Positions 27,738 to 38,745 of a stretch of 64,000 nt of DNA are shown in pieces; position 1 is the first letter of the stretch, and every line of letters starts with the position of its first letter. The translations under genes were made by a program, and so were the position numbers. Source of the stretch: Agrobacterium tumefaciens (lineage in GTDB: Bacteria; Pseudomonadota; Alphaproteobacteria; Rhizobiales; Rhizobiaceae). The notes beneath the pieces are model-generated. The model had not been told where the DNA came from and did not search any database. It saw only the letters and a list, made by a program, of their open reading frames with translations. Location of the stretch: assembly GCA_025560025.1 (NCBI GenBank), contig CP048485.1, forward strand, positions 1,240,001 to 1,304,000. The letters are read 5' to 3'.

Positions 27738-27765
27738 AAAAGCCCGGTCTTGCGGCCGGGCTTTG
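27738..27765 (-). terminator. Probable terminator of the DUF2059 gene
   Basis: AAAGCCCGG and CCGGGCTTT form a nine-base stem with a short loop, followed on the minus strand by TTCATTTG. It lies about 95 bases beyond the stop of the DUF2059 gene and 90 bases upstream of gor. Confidence 0.6.
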
Positions 27766-27794
27766 AATATTTCTGAAGATAGTTTTTTTGATTA

Positions 27795-27841
27795 AGCATC
27801 GGATTCTCCGGAAACCGCATTACACTTTCCGGTCCGATGCT
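27795..27841. repeat. Nested inverted repeat downstream of the DUF2059 gene
   Basis: An outer stem AGCATCGGA / TCCGATGCT encloses an inner stem CCGGAAA / TTTCCGG. It begins 17 bases after the stop codon on the minus strand. There is an A-run rather than a T-run after it, so it looks like an mRNA 3' stabiliser or processing hairpin rather than a terminator. Confidence 0.55.
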
Positions 27842-27857
27842 CAGTCTGTTCATTCAA

Positions 27858-28427
27858 TCAGGGCTTGGGAGCCGCCGGAGCGCCGCCCGTGGCGTTCTGA
27901 TCGGCCGGAAGCGGCTTCAGGTCAGCACCGGCGACCTTCTGCAGTTCGGTCATGCTGGAAGCGTTCAGGTCGCGGTTGATGCCGGCGGCCCAGATATCGG
28001 CAGCCTTCATCAGTTCGCGCGTGGCGATCGGGCCGTCCTTAAGAAGCTTCTTGCCGGCTTCGCTGCTGTAGAAGGTGGAAATGGCGTTCAGCTCTTCAAC
28101 GGTGAAGGCGCGCGCATAGGTGAGTGCAGCCTCACGTTCCAGATCGGCGCGGCGCGGCGCAAGCTCGAGCGCCTTGGCATCGACGGTCTCGGTGATCGCG
28201 TCCTGAACATTCGGCGATGCCTGGATGAGTTCAGCCTTCAGACGCTCCGCCAGACCCGGCAGGATGTCATCGAAACGGTCGGTGACGCCAAGAGAGGCGA
28301 TCGCCTGCCGTGCGGCAGCAATATGCGCTTCCGAAATTTCCTGAGCGCGTGCGGCAGTACCGAACACGATGCCGGAAATAAGGATCGAAGCAGCGGCAGC
28401 TTTGCCCAGTCCCGCTAGTTTGATCAT
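27858..28427 (-). CDS. DUF2059 domain exported protein
   Basis: A 189-residue protein with a signal peptide (KAAAASILISGIVFGTAARAQE), so it is periplasmic or secreted. The mature part is all-helical with the DUF2059 pattern (LTYARAFTVEELNAISTFYSSEAGKKLL). The function of this domain is not established. The gene starts 17 bases after the rpiA stop codon, so the two are probably one transcript. The tail is rich in Ala, Gly and Pro. Confidence 0.85.
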   Translation of the reverse strand: MIKLAGLGKAAAASILISGIVFGTAARAQEISEAHIAAARQAIASLGVTDRFDDILPGLAERLKAELIQASPNVQDAITETVDAKALELAPRRADLEREAALTYARAFTVEELNAISTFYSSEAGKKLLKDGPIATRELMKAADIWAAGINRDLNASSMTELQKVAGADLKPLPADQNATGGAPAAPKP

Positions 28428-28443
28428 GAAAATCTCGCTCCTG

Positions 28444-29139
28444 TTATACTGCCTGCATCACGCGGGCGCCTTCAGGTCCCGCGATAATGGCAAGCGATGC
28501 CAAATTTATGAAAAGTCCGTGCTCGACAACACCGGGGATAGTGTTCAGCTCGCGTGCAAGCGCTTCTGCATCAGGAATACGGCCAAAAGATGCGTCGAGA
28601 ATAAGGTGTCCGCCATCCGTCATGAAGGCGCCGTCGCCGGACGAACGCATCGTCAGCGTGCCCGAAAGGCCGGACCGCGCCGCCAGCTTCTCGATGGCGA
28701 TCCGGGTCGCCACCTGGCCGAACGGGTTGATTTCGATGGGCAGCGGAAAGGCGCCAAGCGTCTCCACGACCTTGCTCTGGTCGGCAATCACGATCACGCG
28801 GGCAGATGCCGCCGCCACGATCTTTTCGCGCAGAAGCGCGCCGCCGCCGCCCTTCACAAGCCGCAGCGCATGGTCCACCTCATCGGCGCCGTCAATGGTC
28901 AGATCCAGCTCCGGCAACTCGTCGAGGGATTTCAGCGGCACGCCGAGTTCCACGCAGAGCCGTGCGGTGCGCTCGGAGGTCGGTACGCCCTCGACTTTCA
29001 GACCGGCGGCAACCTTTTCCGCCAGCAGCCGCACGAATTCCTCAGCCGTTGAACCCGTGCCGATACCAAGCCGCATCCCGTCTTGAACATGGGACAATGC
29101 GGCCTCGGCGGCCTTGATCTTCATCTGGCGGGCATCCAT
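28444..29139 (-). CDS. rpiA: Ribose-5-phosphate isomerase A
   Basis: Interconverts ribose 5-phosphate and ribulose 5-phosphate in the pentose phosphate pathway. The 231-residue protein has the RpiA motifs in order: [13 protein letters not shown] (phosphate binding), TIDGADEVD (catalytic Asp), and [13 protein letters not shown] with the catalytic Glu and Lys. Length is normal. It is divergent from gph, with a 190-base spacer, and upstream of the DUF2059 gene. Confidence 0.96.
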   Translation of the reverse strand: MDARQMKIKAAEAALSHVQDGMRLGIGTGSTAEEFVRLLAEKVAAGLKVEGVPTSERTARLCVELGVPLKSLDELPELDLTIDGADEVDHALRLVKGGGGALLREKIVAAASARVIVIADQSKVVETLGAFPLPIEINPFGQVATRIAIEKLAARSGLSGTLTMRSSGDGAFMTDGGHLILDASFGRIPDAEALARELNTIPGVVEHGLFINLASLAIIAGPEGARVMQAV

Positions 29140-29329
29140 GTGCCTGAAACTCCGGTAGCTTTGTCGTCGCCGTGCTGTTTACACGGGTCGAAAGCCAAAC
29201 GAAAGCCTTTTTCAAGCCAACGAACAGAACGTTGTGGTGCGGTTGCAAAGACAAGGCCGTTTGCCTAGGCTTGGCGCGAATGAAAGCACCGATAGCTTCA
29301 CCAGAAGCATACCCAAGAGGCCCGTTTCC

Positions 29330-30031
29330 GTGACATCCCGCCCGCTCTCCCCGCTCGCCATCTTCGATCTCGACGGCACGCTCGTCGACACCGCCGCCGA
29401 TCTCGTCTCGAGCCTCAATCACACCATTGCCGTGGCCGGGCTTGCCCCCGTCACCTATGAGGACCTGACCCACCTCGTCGGCCAGGGCGCGCGTGTGATG
29501 ATCAAGCGCGCCTTCGCGCTTCGCGAGACAGAACTGCCGGAAGCCGAAATCGAGCCGCTCTATGAGCGCTTCATCACCCATTACCGCGCCGAAATGCCCG
29601 GCGAAAGCCGCCCCTATCCCGGCATCATCAACACGTTGGATGCGCTGTCGGCCGCCGGCATCACGCTTGCCGTCTGCACCAACAAGACCGAAATCCTCGC
29701 TTTGCCGCTGCTCGAAAAGCTGGGCCTAACCCAATATTTCGCCGCTATCACCTGCGGCGATACGTTCGAATTCCGCAAGCCGGATGCCCGCCATATTCTC
29801 GGCACCATCGAAAAAGCCGGCGGCGATGTCCAGCGCTCCATCATGGTCGGCGACAGCATCAACGACATTCTCGCCGCAAAGAACGCCGCCGTCCCGTCGA
29901 TTGGCGTCACTTTCGGTTATTCGGATGTGCCGATGGTTGAACTGGAGCCGGATGTGGTGATCGACGATTTCACGGAATTGACGCCGACGCTGTTCGAAGA
30001 ACTGGTTGCGAAGGGTGCAGCGGCCGCCTGA
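29330..30031 (+). CDS. gph: Phosphoglycolate phosphatase
   Basis: A HAD-superfamily phosphatase of 233 residues that dephosphorylates 2-phosphoglycolate formed in DNA repair or photorespiratory-type metabolism. The nucleophile Asp13 and acid Asp15 lie in FDLDGTLVDT. The cap domain follows, then VCTNKTE and the C-terminal MVGDSINDILAAKNA. GTG at 29330 is chosen because AAGAGG lies about ten bases before it; a longer frame begins at 29234 with no ribosome site. It is followed by an intergenic repeat. Confidence 0.9.
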   Translation: MTSRPLSPLAIFDLDGTLVDTAADLVSSLNHTIAVAGLAPVTYEDLTHLVGQGARVMIKRAFALRETELPEAEIEPLYERFITHYRAEMPGESRPYPGIINTLDALSAAGITLAVCTNKTEILALPLLEKLGLTQYFAAITCGDTFEFRKPDARHILGTIEKAGGDVQRSIMVGDSINDILAAKNAAVPSIGVTFGYSDVPMVELEPDVVIDDFTELTPTLFEELVAKGAAAA

Positions 30032-30104
30032 GAGGCTGGACCAGACAAGTGAAGCGCCAGAGAACGGCGATTCCGACGTCAATGAGAGCTGAACAACCTC
30101 TCTT

Positions 30105-30222
30105 CCGTCATGCCGGACTAGATCCGGCATCCAGCCACGGCGCGTCTGCGCCGTGAGAAGAGAGTCTCGTGCGATCAAGGACTTGATCGCGCTGGACCCC
30201 GGATCAGGTCCGGGGTGACGGA
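30105..30222. repeat. Intergenic palindromic mosaic repeat, family 1
   Basis: About 118 bases made of four palindromes in a row: TGCCGGA/TCCGGCA, CACGGCGC/GCGCCGTG, GCGATCAAG/CTTGATCGC and a CCCCGGA-type hairpin. It is closely similar to 63813-63928 and shares its left boundary (CCTCTCNTCCGTCAT) with the palindrome at 35287-35323. It fills most of the gene-free stretch 30032-30344. Confidence 0.85.
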
Positions 30223-30300
30223 GTACGGTGTTGCCGTTAATGCCAAATGCAGCTGGCAGACTCCAGCACCAAACAAATTGGGCAGGCTTTTCCTTCAAAC

Positions 30301-30328
30301 AAAAAAGCGCCGTTTCCGGCGCTTTTTT
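30301..30328 (-). terminator. Terminator of the L,D-transpeptidase gene
   Basis: GCGCCG and CGGCGC form a GC stem with loop TTTC, flanked by A-runs and T-runs, so it works on either strand. It lies 17 bases beyond the stop codon of the L,D-transpeptidase gene. Confidence 0.9.
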
Positions 30329-30344
30329 CTCGATGCTATTCTGA

Positions 30345-32237
30345 TCAGATCGACGCGGCCCGCGCCTTCGTCGTCACGGCAAACGCCTTCTGCACATAGC
30401 TGTCACGGTCGTAGACATCGTCGAAGAACTGCACCTTGCCGTCCTTGTCCGGCCAGGCGGTGAAATAGGCCACGTAGACCGGAACCTTCTCCGGCACCTG
30501 CACGGCGCGGTTCTTGCCAGACGCGATCTGCTCGCCGACCTTTTCGACACTGGTGCCGAGAACTGCAGCCGCCATGCGGCGCGGCTCGACCAGACGGATA
30601 CAGCCATGGCTCAGCGCCCGCATGTCGCGGTTGAAGAAGCTCTTGGCGGGCGTATCGTGCATGTAGATGGCATGCGCATTGGGGAACAGGATTTTCAGAT
30701 CGCCCAGCGCATTGTCGCTGCTCGGCGGCTGGCGAACCGAAACCGCATTGGTCGAGCCGTACCAGTTGACGCTGGTGGAGGAGACCGCACGGCCGCCCAC
30801 TTGAACCTCATAACCCAGCCGGTCGAGATAGGACGGGTCGCGGCGCAGCTTCGGCAGCATCTCGTTGACGATGATAGACTGCGGCACGCCCCAATAGGGG
30901 TTGAACTCGACAGTCTGGATCTCGTCCTGGAAGAAATAGGTCTGGTTGGCCTTGGAGCCGACGACCACCTTCATGCCGAACTGTTCTTTGCCCTCATTGT
31001 GGTAATAGGCCATGAAAGCGGGCTGGTTGATGAAGACGTAGCGTTGGCCGAGATCGGCCGGCAGCCAGCGGACCTGCTCCATCGCCACCTGCACCTTGGC
31101 AATCTTCGTGTCACTGCTTTCGCCGACCATGGCGCGCACGGTGGCGCGGCCGATGACGCCGTCCGGCTTCAGACCGTTCTCGCTCTGGAACGCCTTCACC
31201 AGATCAACGAGATCGGGCGTATAGTCAGGCGTCTGCTGATAAGCGGAAATGATGGCCGCATGTTCAGCCTTGAAGGCGGGCGAAGCGCGGTGTTCGATGG
31301 CCTTGACGACATTGGCCATATCCGCGCTGCTGTTACCGGGCTTCAACACCAGATCAGCCGGAACGCGGACGACATGCGCCGCATCGCCTTCGCCGCGCAG
31401 GCGCGCAAGTTCCGCCTTCAACGCAAGATACTCAGTGCTGGACGGTTCACGGCTGCGCAGATAGGCGGCAACATCGGGGCTCAGGCCCGCCAGTTTCAGC
31501 ACGGGAGCGAGGTTCACCGTCTTGCGCTTGAAATCATGGTAGCCCGACAGCCGGTTCGGATCGACGCGGCCACGGGTGGTGTCCTGCACATAGGCCAGAA
31601 CCTTGGCCGAGAGCGCCAGCTCGAACTGCATCTGCGCCCGCTGATAGGCATCGGAGGCCGATGCGGACGCCGTTTCCACCGGCGCGCCCGTGGCCGTCGT
31701 ACCGGCTGCATTGCTGCTGATGCTGGCCGTCACGTCTTTTGCCGGTGCGGAAATGCTGTAGTCGGCCGGATCGAGGCCGCTTTCGCCAACCGTTTCGAAA
31801 AAGGCGATGACAGCATTTGCCCGCTCTGTCAGTTCGCCTTCGGAAACCCAAAGCGTCTTGCCGCCGGCGCCATAATAGGCTTCGAGCGCCTTGGCGATTT
31901 CGGGCGTGGCGCTGAACTTCAGATTGGCGAGACCCTCGCCGAAATTCGCCGTATTCACCGCACGGGCCGTATCCGCCTTGTAATCGTAATAACGCGGGCC
32001 GGAAACGCGCGGCAGGGGCTCGGGATCGGAGGCATCGGCGCTCGGTCCTGAAACCGACGGCGATGTGACGATGCCGGCCGGCGGCAACTCACCGCGATCG
32101 CGCGCAACCTTGCCCGGGCCGCCGCGCAGAAGGTCCATCAGCGTTACCGCGCCGGCGCTGCCGGGAAGAGCGGTGGAAACGCAAAGACCGAGAGCCAGCA
32201 CCAGCGCTGCCGATGATTTTCCAGAAGTGACTTGCAA
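30345..32237 (-). CDS. Periplasmic L,D-transpeptidase (YcbB/LdtD type)
   Basis: A 630-residue exported enzyme that forms 3-3 cross-links in peptidoglycan or attaches lipoproteins to it. There is a signal peptide (about residues 8-30), an N-terminal scaffold domain, a peptidoglycan-binding-like domain (LVKAFQSENGLKPDGVIGRATVRAM, about residues 335-360), and a C-terminal YkuD domain. The catalytic Cys546 is in SHGCIRL. The start is a TTG at 32237 with GAGGA five bases before it. Rhizobiales grow at the pole and use L,D-transpeptidases heavily, which fits a wall-growth role (inference). Confidence 0.92.
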   Translation of the reverse strand: MQVTSGKSSAALVLALGLCVSTALPGSAGAVTLMDLLRGGPGKVARDRGELPPAGIVTSPSVSGPSADASDPEPLPRVSGPRYYDYKADTARAVNTANFGEGLANLKFSATPEIAKALEAYYGAGGKTLWVSEGELTERANAVIAFFETVGESGLDPADYSISAPAKDVTASISSNAAGTTATGAPVETASASASDAYQRAQMQFELALSAKVLAYVQDTTRGRVDPNRLSGYHDFKRKTVNLAPVLKLAGLSPDVAAYLRSREPSSTEYLALKAELARLRGEGDAAHVVRVPADLVLKPGNSSADMANVVKAIEHRASPAFKAEHAAIISAYQQTPDYTPDLVDLVKAFQSENGLKPDGVIGRATVRAMVGESSDTKIAKVQVAMEQVRWLPADLGQRYVFINQPAFMAYYHNEGKEQFGMKVVVGSKANQTYFFQDEIQTVEFNPYWGVPQSIIVNEMLPKLRRDPSYLDRLGYEVQVGGRAVSSTSVNWYGSTNAVSVRQPPSSDNALGDLKILFPNAHAIYMHDTPAKSFFNRDMRALSHGCIRLVEPRRMAAAVLGTSVEKVGEQIASGKNRAVQVPEKVPVYVAYFTAWPDKDGKVQFFDDVYDRDSYVQKAFAVTTKARAASI

Positions 32238-32703
32238 TTTGATCCTCGTAGCACCCCAGCACCGCCAGTCAAACGGCGGGCTTCAGTTTCATGCCTGTCT
32301 AGCCGATCGACGGCCCGTTGAAAAGAAAACGCCCAAAGCCCACAACCATGCCGAAATGAACCTTATGATACAGCCAAAGCCGTAAAAACGTAATTTCAAG
32401 AATTGGCGAGAATGGTTAAATTTCTATTTATTTCATTAACTTTGCCAGGGGCGGCCTAGCGCCCCGCCCGCCCCTGAAACGCCGGTTTTCCGGCCATTTG
32501 AGGACGTAGTAAAAATGACACGCCGCGGCCTTTTTCTCCCTTAGGCGATCCGCACCCCGGAATCGCTTTTGCGCGACCGGAAATATCTGCCTCTACCGCA
32601 TTGCAGCGCTTTCATTGCCGGCGCGATGATTCTATATATCGGCCGCGCAAGGCGGGCGAAGGCGCCGTTTTGGCGGAGGAAAACAAGTAAAAAGGCAAGA
32701 TTG
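32238..32703. other. Gene-free divergent spacer between the L,D-transpeptidase and fumC genes
   Basis: The 466-base region contains the two divergent leader regions. It includes an AT-rich part around 32410-32445 (GGTTAAATTTCTATTTATTTC) and a TATATA at 32633-32638. No coding frame, hairpin with T-run or known box was found. Short open frames that run in from neighbours have no ribosome site. Confidence 0.6.
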
Positions 32704-34095
32704 ATGACAGCCACACGGACGGAAACCGATACATTTGGACCCATTGAAGTTCAGGCCGATCGCTATTGGGGCGCGCAGGCGCAGCGCTCGCTCGGCAACT
32801 TCAAGATCGGCTGGGAAAAGCAGCCCGCCTCTGTCGTTCGTGCGCTGGGCATCGTCAAGCAGGCAGCCGCCCGTGCCAACATGGCGCTGGCAGGCCTCGA
32901 CCCCAAGGTCGGCGACGCCATCATCGCCGCCGCACAGGAAGTCATCGACGGCAAGCTGACCGAGCATTTCCCGCTCGTCGTCTGGCAGACCGGCTCCGGC
33001 ACCCAGTCCAACATGAATGCCAATGAGGTGATCTCCAACCGCGCCATCGAAATGCTCGGCGGCGAAATGGGCACCAAGAAGCCCGTTCACCCCAATGACC
33101 ACGTCAATATGAGCCAGTCCTCGAACGACACCTACCCGACGGCGATGCACATCGCCTGCGTGGAAGAGATCGTTCACCACCTGCTGCCCGCCCTCAAGCA
33201 CCTGCACAAGGCGCTGGAAGCCAAGGTCAAGCAGTTCGAAAAGATCATCAAGATCGGCCGCACCCACACGCAGGATGCGACCCCGCTGACGCTCGGCCAG
33301 GAATTCTCCGGCTATGCCGCGCAGGTCGCCTCCGCCATCGCCAACATTGAAACCACCCTGCCCGCGCTCTCCAAGCTCGCCCAGGGCGGCACGGCCGTCG
33401 GCACGGGCCTCAACGCTCCCATCGGTTTCGCCGAAAAGGTCGCCGAGGAAATCTCCACGATCACCGGCCTGCCCTTCGTGACCGCGCCGAACAAGTTCGA
33501 GGCGCTCGCCTCGCACGATTCCATGGTCTTCTCGCATGGCGCGATCAATGCGGCAGCTGCTGCGCTGTTCAAGATCGCCAACGACATCCGCTTCCTCGGT
33601 TCCGGCCCGCGCGCCGGTCTCGGCGAGCTCTCGCTGCCGGAAAACGAGCCCGGCTCGTCGATCATGCCGGGCAAGGTCAACCCGACCCAGTCGGAAGCGC
33701 TGACGCAGGTCTGCGCCCACATCTTCGGCAACAATGCAGCATTGTCCTTCGCCGGTTCGCAGGGCCACTTCGAGCTCAACGTCTATAACCCGATGATGGC
33801 CTACAACTTCCTGCAGTCGGTCCAGCTTCTGGGCGACGCGGCCGTCTCCTTCACCGACAATTGCGTCGTCGGCATCGAGGCCCGCGAGGACAATATCAAG
33901 AAGGGCGTCGAAAACTCTCTGATGCTCGTCACTGCGCTTAACAGCAAGCTCGGCTACGACATCTGCGCCAAGATCGCCAAGACGGCACACAAGAACGGCA
34001 CGACGCTGCGCGACGAGGCCGTTGGTGGCGGATACCTCACCAACGAGGAATTCGACCAATATGTGCGCCCGGAAAACATGATCGGCCCGAAGTAA
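32704..34095 (+). CDS. fumC: Fumarate hydratase class II
   Basis: Hydrates fumarate to L-malate in the TCA cycle without an iron-sulfur cluster. The 463-residue protein has the superfamily signature [12 protein letters not shown] with its flexible catalytic loop, the substrate-binding SSNDTYPT and [14 protein letters not shown], and the HTQDATP histidine region. The ATG at 32704 is chosen; the frame extends upstream into noncoding sequence. It is monocistronic and followed by a strong terminator. Confidence 0.97.
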   Translation: MTATRTETDTFGPIEVQADRYWGAQAQRSLGNFKIGWEKQPASVVRALGIVKQAAARANMALAGLDPKVGDAIIAAAQEVIDGKLTEHFPLVVWQTGSGTQSNMNANEVISNRAIEMLGGEMGTKKPVHPNDHVNMSQSSNDTYPTAMHIACVEEIVHHLLPALKHLHKALEAKVKQFEKIIKIGRTHTQDATPLTLGQEFSGYAAQVASAIANIETTLPALSKLAQGGTAVGTGLNAPIGFAEKVAEEISTITGLPFVTAPNKFEALASHDSMVFSHGAINAAAAALFKIANDIRFLGSGPRAGLGELSLPENEPGSSIMPGKVNPTQSEALTQVCAHIFGNNAALSFAGSQGHFELNVYNPMMAYNFLQSVQLLGDAAVSFTDNCVVGIEAREDNIKKGVENSLMLVTALNSKLGYDICAKIAKTAHKNGTTLRDEAVGGGYLTNEEFDQYVRPENMIGPK

Positions 34096-34117
34096 GCCGG
34101 TCATGCAACGGACATGG

Positions 34118-34143
34118 AAACGGGCCTTCGGGCCCGTTTTTGT
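34118..34143 (+). terminator. Terminator of fumC
   Basis: CGGGCC-TTCG-GGCCCG forms a stable tetraloop hairpin followed by TTTTTG. It begins 23 bases after the fumC stop codon. Confidence 0.92.
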
Positions 34144-34300
34144 TTGTTCGACTGACGCACCGCACCGAGACTGTGACTTGGTTGGCCCGAACCGGAATAT
34201 GGTGTTGCCCCCACATTGACCTGTTGGTTTTTTATATTGTCCTCATAAACTGCTCTTCCGGGGCAATATCGGAGCCGAATGCACGATTGAGGATGACATC

Positions 34301-35233
34301 ATGATCTGCCGCCGCAGCCTGCTTCTTGCTGGCGTATTCCTCGCTACAGCCGTGAAAATGCCAAATCTGATTGCCGACGATAATCGGCCCCGCATTGCCC
34401 TTTGGCCCGGGCTACCTCCCGGTGGCGGCGGCCCGGACGGCACTGCGGATATCAGCAAAAAAGGCGCCGTCACCAACATTGCCATACCAAGCCTTGAGGT
34501 ATTTGCCCCCGAAAAGCCGAACGGTTCTGCAATCATCATCGCAGGTGGCGGCGGATATAAACGCATAGAGGAAGGCAAGGAGTCCTATCCCGCCGCACGC
34601 TGGCTTGCGGCCAGAGGCATTTACGCTTTTGTCCTCAGCTACCGCCTGCCAATTGAAGCATGGGCCGCCGGGCCGCTCGCACCGCTCCAGGATGCGCAGC
34701 GCGCATTTCGTCTGATACGTGCACGCGCCCCGGACTGGCATATCGATCCGAACAGGATCGGCGCGCTGGGCTTTTCTGCAGGCGGACACCTGATGGGGCT
34801 TGCCGCCGCCCGCTCGGCCTTCACTTCTTACGAAGGCGTCGATGACGTCGACAGACAATCAGCCCGGCCGGATGTCGCAGCGCTGATCTATCCGGTCATC
34901 ACGCTCGCAGCACCCTTTGACCACACATCAACCCGCAGATCGCTTGTCGGCAGACACCCAACAGAAAAGGCAACACGGGAATGGTCAGTGGAAAGCCATG
35001 TGAGCAAGGATTGCCCGCCCATCTTCCTCACACAAGCGGATGACGACCGGATTTCCAATCCCGCCAATAGCCGTATCATGGAAGAGGCCTGTGAAAAGGC
35101 TGGTGTGGATGTCGAATTTCATCCAATCGCGTCGGGTGGCCACGGCTTTGGCATGGGCAAGGCCGGCACCCCATCGGAGGAATGGCCAAACTGGTACGAG
35201 ACGTGGTTGCGGAAGCATGATTTTCTGGGGTGA
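34301..35233 (+). CDS. Exported alpha/beta hydrolase (esterase-like)
   Basis: A 310-residue protein with a probable signal peptide (LLLAGVFLATAVK region). The hydrolase core shows the oxyanion region IIIAGGGGYKRI, nucleophile Ser in GFSAGGH, and a C-terminal GGHGFGMGKAGTPSEEW with the catalytic His. This pattern is seen in acetyl-xylan or carbohydrate esterases of the BD-FAE type; the substrate is unproven. The gene has lower GC and rarer codons than its neighbours, so it may have been acquired. It is flanked by the fumC terminator and a palindrome. Confidence 0.82.
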   Translation: MICRRSLLLAGVFLATAVKMPNLIADDNRPRIALWPGLPPGGGGPDGTADISKKGAVTNIAIPSLEVFAPEKPNGSAIIIAGGGGYKRIEEGKESYPAARWLAARGIYAFVLSYRLPIEAWAAGPLAPLQDAQRAFRLIRARAPDWHIDPNRIGALGFSAGGHLMGLAAARSAFTSYEGVDDVDRQSARPDVAALIYPVITLAAPFDHTSTRRSLVGRHPTEKATREWSVESHVSKDCPPIFLTQADDDRISNPANSRIMEEACEKAGVDVEFHPIASGGHGFGMGKAGTPSEEWPNWYETWLRKHDFLG

Positions 35234-35286
35234 GGCACGCTCGCAAACAATCGCACCGTGCATTTTCGGACTAGTTGTACCCTCTC

Positions 35287-35323
35287 CTCCGTCATCCTCG
35301 GGCCAAGCCCGAGGATGACGGAG
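35287..35323. repeat. Perfect 17-base palindrome (solo arm of the mosaic repeat)
   Basis: CTCCGTCATCCTCGGGC and its exact complement flank a three-base loop (CAA). It matches one arm of the element at 2638-2713 and the outer boundary of the family 1 repeats. It lies between the convergent hydrolase and pyrG genes. Confidence 0.85.
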
Positions 35324-35361
35324 CAAGACGCATCGTCGAAACTTTGCGGGGTGCGTGCACC

Positions 35362-35388
35362 AAAAAAAGGGCCGCTGTCGCGACCCTC
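35362..35388 (-). terminator. Terminator of pyrG
   Basis: On the minus strand GGGTCGC-GACA-GCGGCCC is followed by TTTTTTT. It lies about 20 bases beyond the pyrG stop codon. Confidence 0.85.
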
Positions 35389-35406
35389 TTCATATTCTTC
35401 AAACCG

Positions 35407-37194
<1,788 letters not shown>

Positions 37195-37653
37195 TTATTG
37201 ACCGGTCGGTACTGCGTTCGGATCGGCGGGCTGCGCCGGTGCCGGGGCGGCAGTGCCGGACGCGGCAGGAGCCGGAGCCGTCTGCGCGGGCGCTGCTGCA
37301 CCACTATTGGTCGGAACGCCATTTCCAGCCGGAGCCGGTGTTGCGGGCGTCGTCGCCGGGCCGAGCGTGTCGAGAATGCCGTTGCCCTGGCCCTGCGTTG
37401 CCGGAATACGGTTCAGAATATCGGTCGGGCGCGCTTCGTAGCGGGTCAGAAGACCAAGCCCGAGCGACGTCAGGAAGAACAGCGCGGCGAGGATGCCCGT
37501 GGTGCGGGTCAGCGCATTGGCCGTTCCGCGCGCGGACATGAAGCCCGAACCGCCGCCGATACCGAGGCCGCCGCCTTCGGAACGCTGAATCAGGACCACG
37601 CCGACAAGCGCCAGCACGATCATGAGGTGAATAACAATCAAAACGGTCTGCAT
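37195..37653 (-). CDS. secG: Protein translocase subunit SecG
   Basis: A membrane partner of SecYE that assists protein export. The first 75 residues are the conserved two-helix SecG core (QTVLIVIHLMIVLALVGVVLIQRSEGGGLGIGGG, then a second helix at TGILAALFFLTSLGLGLL). The remaining half is a long Ala/Pro/Gly-rich tail, longer than in E. coli SecG but usual in rhizobia. The ATG at 37653 (MQTVLIV) is preferred over the upstream ATG at 37668. It lies between tpiA and pyrG and has its own terminator. Confidence 0.93.
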   Translation of the reverse strand: MQTVLIVIHLMIVLALVGVVLIQRSEGGGLGIGGGSGFMSARGTANALTRTTGILAALFFLTSLGLGLLTRYEARPTDILNRIPATQGQGNGILDTLGPATTPATPAPAGNGVPTNSGAAAPAQTAPAPAASGTAAPAPAQPADPNAVPTGQ

Positions 37654-37768
37654 GACAATCCATTCCATGCCCCGCGCGGAGCACTACAAAGAAGGTTTCG
37701 CGGCTCTTTACATGAGGCGAAGGTTTATTCCAAGCCCCTTTCCAACCCCTGCGACAGGAAAGCTGGTC

Positions 37769-38539
37769 TCAGGCCGTCAGTTGCTCATATGCCGCATAGA
37801 TGGACAGGAAGTCCGAGGCTTTCAAGCTGGCGCCACCGATCAGCGCGCCATCGACATTCTCGACGCCCATCAGTTCCAGCGCATTGGCAGGCTTTACCGA
37901 GCCGCCATAAAGAATCCGCATGGTCTTGCCGGCATCGCCGAAGCGCTTGACGAGCTCGTCGCGCATGAAGGCATGCGCTTCGCGCACATCTTCCGTCGTC
38001 GGGGTAAGACCGGTGCCGATCGCCCAGACCGGCTCATAGGCGATGACAGTGTTTTCCGCGGTTGCCTCATCCGGCAGCGAGCCGGCCAGCTGGCGCTTGA
38101 GAATGTCGAGCGTCTGGCCCGCCTTGCGCTCATCCGCCGTCTCGCCAATGCAGACGATGGCGATGAGATCGGCCTGATGGGCGGCAACAGCCTTGACGCG
38201 CACCAGATGATCGGTCTCGGCATGGTCGGTGCGGCGCTCGGAATGGCCGACGATGACATGGGTGCCAAAGCAGTCGGCAATCATCTCGGCGGAAATATCG
38301 CCGGTATGGGCGCCCAATGTGTTCTGGTGGCAATCCTGTCCGCCGATCATCAGGGGGCTGTCATCGCACAGCGCGGTCGCGACATAAAGCAGCGTCGAAG
38401 GCGGGCAGATCAGCGCATCCACCTTTTCGGACAGCGCGCCCTTGACGCCCTCTGCCATGGCCTTGATCTGATCAAGCGAGGCACGGGTGCCGTTCATCTT
38501 CCAGTTTCCGGCAACAAGCGGTCGAACATTCGGCGTCAT
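37769..38539 (-). CDS. tpiA: Triosephosphate isomerase
   Basis: Interconverts dihydroxyacetone phosphate and glyceraldehyde 3-phosphate. The 256-residue protein has the catalytic Lys13 in GNWKMNG, His in VIVGHSERR, and Glu in [11 protein letters not shown]. The phosphate-gripping loop and GGSVKPANA are present. The [13 protein letters not shown] sequence is a slightly divergent version of the usual GHSERR...ET. It is the first gene of tpiA-secG-pyrG. Confidence 0.98.
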   Translation of the reverse strand: MTPNVRPLVAGNWKMNGTRASLDQIKAMAEGVKGALSEKVDALICPPSTLLYVATALCDDSPLMIGGQDCHQNTLGAHTGDISAEMIADCFGTHVIVGHSERRTDHAETDHLVRVKAVAAHQADLIAIVCIGETADERKAGQTLDILKRQLAGSLPDEATAENTVIAYEPVWAIGTGLTPTTEDVREAHAFMRDELVKRFGDAGKTMRILYGGSVKPANALELMGVENVDGALIGGASLKASDFLSIYAAYEQLTA

Positions 38540-38745
38540 GCGTATCCCATTCCCTTTGTCTTGAGGCCGCCTTCGGCGGCGCCCCTCTGCCGCGAGCGGC
38601 CCTTAATCACGACAGAAACCCTGCCGGAAATCCCGGGATATTCCTTTAAACGCAGCCGTCAACAAATGGTACAAAAAAGCGGCCTGAAGGTTCAAAACGG
38701 CGGGCAGAATCGCAAAATTTGCCAATCCTGACCCAAATGGCGGCC

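Noticed and set aside
27795..27841. Nested hairpin as an intrinsic terminator
   Set aside because: On the minus strand it is followed by an A-rich, not T-rich, run; listed only as a structural repeat.
30215..30463. An 82-codon plus-strand frame
   Set aside because: It spans the terminator of the L,D-transpeptidase gene and overlaps the end of that gene in antisense.
32632..34104. A 490-codon minus-strand frame
   Set aside because: Antisense to fumC; composition is typical of a shadow of a high-GC gene.
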